A DNA stretch of 8,995 nucleotides from an uncultured Porphyromonadaceae bacterium (GTDB lineage: Bacteria > Bacteroidota > Bacteroidia > Bacteroidales > Muribaculaceae), in contig CAMWHX010000029.1 of NCBI GenBank assembly GCA_947174155.1, forward strand, positions 1 to 8,995, in the 5' to 3' direction. The stretch's first letter is position 1, and each line of letters begins with the position of its first letter. The notes under the pieces were generated by a model. The model searched no databases, was not told where the DNA came from, and was given only the letters and a program-made list of their open reading frames with translations. Below, piece after piece: positions 7,307 through 8,995 of this stretch. A program made the translations under genes and the position numbers.

Positions 7307-8230
7307 TCAGCGAACCATGATCTTCTTTACCTTACCGGCGGAGCGGACTACGTATACGCCCTGATTGAGTCCCTGGATGCCAAGGACGGAGCCGGAAGTC
7401 TTCTTGACGAGGCGGCCTGCCATGTCGAAGAGCTCGATCCCCTTTGCACCGTTGACATTGATGGTGCGGTTGGTCACGATGAAGTTGACAGCGTCAGCGG
7501 CCACACCCTCGACGCCGGAGTCACCGCTATTGTAAAAGTAGACAGCGTCGAAAGCCATGGTCTGGCCTGTCACGCCGCCACCGAGCCAGGAGAAGACGTT
7601 ACCTGTCCAGGAGTTCTTGTTCTGGAGGTCAAAGGCGGGCCAGATCTTCTTGAGATCACCCAGGGAGATGTCGATACCCTGCCAGTCATCGCTGATGCGG
7701 TCACCGATAGTGGGGAAGATGGCACCATTGTCATCGAAGGCATTGCCGAGAGCGAACTTGGCGGGCTGTGAACCCTTGTCTCCACCGTCCAGAAGGATAA
7801 CGGCTACAGAGGCGGGACCGTTGCCGGTCGGAGTCATGTATGCGAGGTGGAAACGGGTATTCTCATTGAAGGATGTGAAGTTGAGACCGTTGTCTACTGC
7901 TACACCGGCACCGGACCAACCTACAGTACCTACCACGACGGAGATGTAGCCACCCTCCTCCATGTCTACGCGGGGATAGCTGTCGTCACCTGCGCTGAAG
8001 GTGTTTTCCCAGTACCAGAGGTTGCGACCGTTGTCAGGATCAGGACCGATGTAGGTCACCTTGGCACCGGCAGCCTCAAGATCCTTGATGGCACCGTCGG
8101 AGAGGGTTACATAGTCGACACTCTTCACACCGCTCTTCACCACGTCAGCGGTAGAGGGGGAGCAGTTGTACTGAGCCTGGGCGCCCAGAGCCATGATGCC
8201 CGTGAGGGCGAGAAGTGTAAAATGCTTCAT
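7307..8230 (-). CDS. Secreted jelly-roll protein in the surface glycan-binding protein slot, with sorting-like tail
   Basis: This 307-aa protein has a type I signal peptide (residues 1 to about 19, LGAQA|Q). Its one cysteine (C23) follows QYN, so it is not a lipoprotein. The mature region, about 35-235, is one beta-rich domain with aromatic-rich segments likely to line a sugar site: LWYWENTF (71-78), YISVVVGTVGWSGAGVAV (95-112), FHLAYMTP (127-134), VAVILLDGG (142-150), VFSWLGGGV (212-220) and FDAVYFYN (227-234). The order resembles carbohydrate-binding jelly rolls but I cannot assign a named family. Residues about 247-307 are a type IX-sorting-like tail (INVNGAKGIELFDMAGRLVK ... GVYVVRSAGKVKKIMVR). 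It lies directly after susD, where SusE-like or SGBP-B genes usually sit, 122 bp from the susD stop. The likely role is capture of glucan at the cell surface. The start is set by the signal peptide; the leader is AT-rich (TAACTAAATTTATT) with no Shine-Dalgarno. The function is inferred from position, composition and tail. Confidence 0.8.
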   Translation of the reverse strand: MKHFTLLALTGIMALGAQAQYNCSPSTADVVKSGVKSVDYVTLSDGAIKDLEAAGAKVTYIGPDPDNGRNLWYWENTFSAGDDSYPRVDMEEGGYISVVVGTVGWSGAGVAVDNGLNFTSFNENTRFHLAYMTPTGNGPASVAVILLDGGDKGSQPAKFALGNAFDDNGAIFPTIGDRISDDWQGIDISLGDLKKIWPAFDLQNKNSWTGNVFSWLGGGVTGQTMAFDAVYFYNSGDSGVEGVAADAVNFIVTNRTINVNGAKGIELFDMAGRLVKKTSGSVLGIQGLNQGVYVVRSAGKVKKIMVR

Positions 8231-8258
8231 GATAGAAATAAATTTAGTTATAAGTTAT

Positions 8259-8282
8259 TAGTGATAAATGAAGTAGTGATAA
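8259..8282. repeat. Pair of 9-bp direct repeats in the leader of the SusD-adjacent gene
   Basis: TAGTGATAA occurs at 8259-8267 and again at 8274-8282, 15 bases apart centre to centre. On the transcribed (minus) strand this reads TTATCACTA twice, about 30-50 bases before the start codon at 8230. It may be a short protein- or RNA-binding repeat, or chance in AT-rich sequence. Confidence 0.35.
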
Positions 8283-8288
8283 GCGAGG

Positions 8289-8312
8289 AGAAAAAAGGGG
8301 GAGGAGAGAGGT
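8289..8312 (-). promoter_or_regulatory. Pyrimidine-rich leader tract
   Basis: On the minus strand this reads ACCTCTCTCC, then TCCCCC, six T and CT: an almost pure pyrimidine stretch in the 122-bp gap (8231-8352) between susD and the next gene. A similar tract (ACCTCTCTCCC, A, five T, CT) lies at 7213-7231 in the next gap. No strong stem precedes the T-run, so it is not a standard terminator. No TAnnTTTG promoter is visible in the gap. The role is unknown. Confidence 0.3.
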
Positions 8313-8327
8313 ACAGGTATTCACATA

Positions 8328-8363
8328 ATCAGTAACCGGATCTGTAAGCAGATCAGTAACCGG
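8328..8363. repeat. 12-bp direct repeat spanning the susD stop, enclosing a small hairpin
   Basis: ATCAGTAACCGG occurs at 8328-8339 and 8352-8363, a 24-base period. The second copy includes the susD stop codon (8353-8355) and the last codons for Gly-Tyr; the first copy lies downstream in non-coding sequence. Between them GATCTG (8339-8344) and CAGATC (8349-8354) form a 6-bp stem with a 4-base loop that overlaps the stop codon. It looks like a local duplication of the gene end; the hairpin may also affect the transcript 3' of susD. Confidence 0.55.
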
Positions 8364-8995
8364 GGTTCTGAGCCATCGGGTTTAGGGCGATCTCCTCGGC
8401 CGGTATGGGGAAGAGTTCGTGTTTGCCGGGGATGAAGGCTGCCATTTCATCGCGGGCCTCCTGAGATTCAGTGGAGCCATAGGAGCCGGTAGACTTGTCC
8501 ATCACCTTGGCGGCTATCCCCCATCTTACGAGGTCAAACCAGCGGTGACCCTCCATGGCGAGCTCCACACGGCGCTCGTGGCGGATGGCGTCACGCAGAG
8601 ACTCCACATTGTCGGAATATCCGCGATAGCCCGGGAAGGCCGGTAGCGCGCCGGGAGTGCCGGAGCAGGAGCGAGCGCGGCTGCGGACCTGCTCGAGGGC
8701 CCACTTGGCAGCGTTGATATCCTTGCCGCTTTCAAGAGCTGCCTCGGCATAGAGCAGGAGGACGTCCGAGGCGCGTATTAGACGATAGTTGAGGGGGCCG
8801 CGGCTGTGGTGGTCGATAGCGGGAAACTCCCCACCCTCGCTGTAGGAGGTCTTGTTGTTGAAGTAGGGGGAGCCGAGATAGGTCACCTCATCCTCCTGCA
8901 GACCGGCCTCGTCGGGAGTCCCGATTGCGGCCTCGCGACGCGGATCACCGGCCTCGAACTCTGCATAGAGATTCCGGGTAGGATGGTTCCATCCC
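8353..8995 (-). CDS. SusD/RagB-family outer-membrane glycan-binding lipoprotein, C-terminal part
   Basis: The frame enters from the right edge (first full codon ends at 8994) and stops at 8353, giving the last 213 residues of a protein usually about 500-600 long. Hallmarks of the SusD C-terminus are present: RNLYAEFEAGDPRR near the start of the fragment, NYRLIRASDVLLLYAEAALE about 70 residues in, the TPR-like helix LRDAIRHERRVELAMEGHRW followed by FDLVRWG, and the closing FPIPAEEIALNPMAQNPGY. SusD proteins sit on the cell surface as a lid over the SusC TonB-dependent transporter and bind the target glycan. The N-terminal half with the lipoprotein signal, and susC itself, should lie just outside the window. 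The enzymes downstream indicate a beta-glucan ligand. A GTG in frame at 8886 is not a real start, because family sequence continues upstream of it. Assignment is very secure; the glycan is inferred. Confidence 0.96.
   Translation of the reverse strand, partial: GWNHPTRNLYAEFEAGDPRREAAIGTPDEAGLQEDEVTYLGSPYFNNKTSYSEGGEFPAIDHHSRGPLNYRLIRASDVLLLYAEAALESGKDINAAKWALEQVRSRARSCSGTPGALPAFPGYRGYSDNVESLRDAIRHERRVELAMEGHRWFDLVRWGIAAKVMDKSTGSYGSTESQEARDEMAAFIPGKHELFPIPAEEIALNPMAQNPGY

Noticed and set aside
8353..8886. A separate 177-aa gene starting with GTG at 8886
   Set aside because: SusD family sequence (RNLYAEFEAGDPRR) continues in frame upstream to the window edge, so this is an internal codon of a longer gene.

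Overview
The window is the 3' half of a Bacteroidales polysaccharide utilization locus (PUL), read entirely on the minus strand, followed by an unrelated partial ATPase gene. The SusD C-terminus, the SusD-adjacent binding protein, the Bacteroidales-type TAnnTTTG promoter and the short C-terminal tails ending in G-[VLI]-Y-x(n)-K-[KR]-hydrophobic-K/R all point to the phylum Bacteroidota. The tail wording and the high G+C of the PUL fit a gut Muribaculaceae- or Prevotellaceae-like genome, but the family-level call is a guess.

Layout in transcription order, from high to low coordinates: (1) C-terminal 213 residues of a SusD/RagB outer-membrane glycan-binding lipoprotein, cut by the right edge, with susC expected beyond it. 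(2) A 307-aa secreted jelly-roll protein in the slot usually held by a surface glycan-binding protein. (3) A GH16 laminarinase-type endo-glucanase. (4) A GH3 beta-glucosidase of the BglX type, overlapping GH16 by 4 bp. (5) A GH128-type endo-beta-1,3-glucanase with a C-terminal binding-like module. (6) A 477-aa non-enzymatic protein with two jelly-roll-like regions around an Ig-like region. A perfect 14-bp hairpin follows gene 6. Beyond it a Bacteroidales promoter drives an AAA-ATPase-like gene of the ATPase/PD-(D/E)XK type, cut by the left edge and clearly more AT-rich than the PUL.

The enzymes suggest a pathway for beta-1,3-glucan (laminarin, yeast or fungal glucan, or mixed-linkage glucan). 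GH16 and GH128 would cut the polymer internally, probably at the cell surface. SusC/SusD would import the oligosaccharides, and periplasmic GH3 would release glucose. Genes 2 and 6 would hold the glycan. Four of the five complete PUL proteins (2, 3, 5, 6) carry a type IX-sorting-like C-terminal tail and none has a convincing lipobox. The GH3 is the only one without a tail, which fits a surface/periplasm division of labour.

No TAnnTTTG promoter is visible in any gap inside the PUL, so the genes are probably transcribed from upstream of susC. A hairpin just after gene 2 may set differential expression within the operon. I see no tRNA, rRNA, CRISPR array, insertion sequence or origin. No gene-free stretch exceeds 300 bases. 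I did not find a clearly undescribed system. The least familiar parts are the two non-enzymatic binding-like proteins and the GH128 accessory module.
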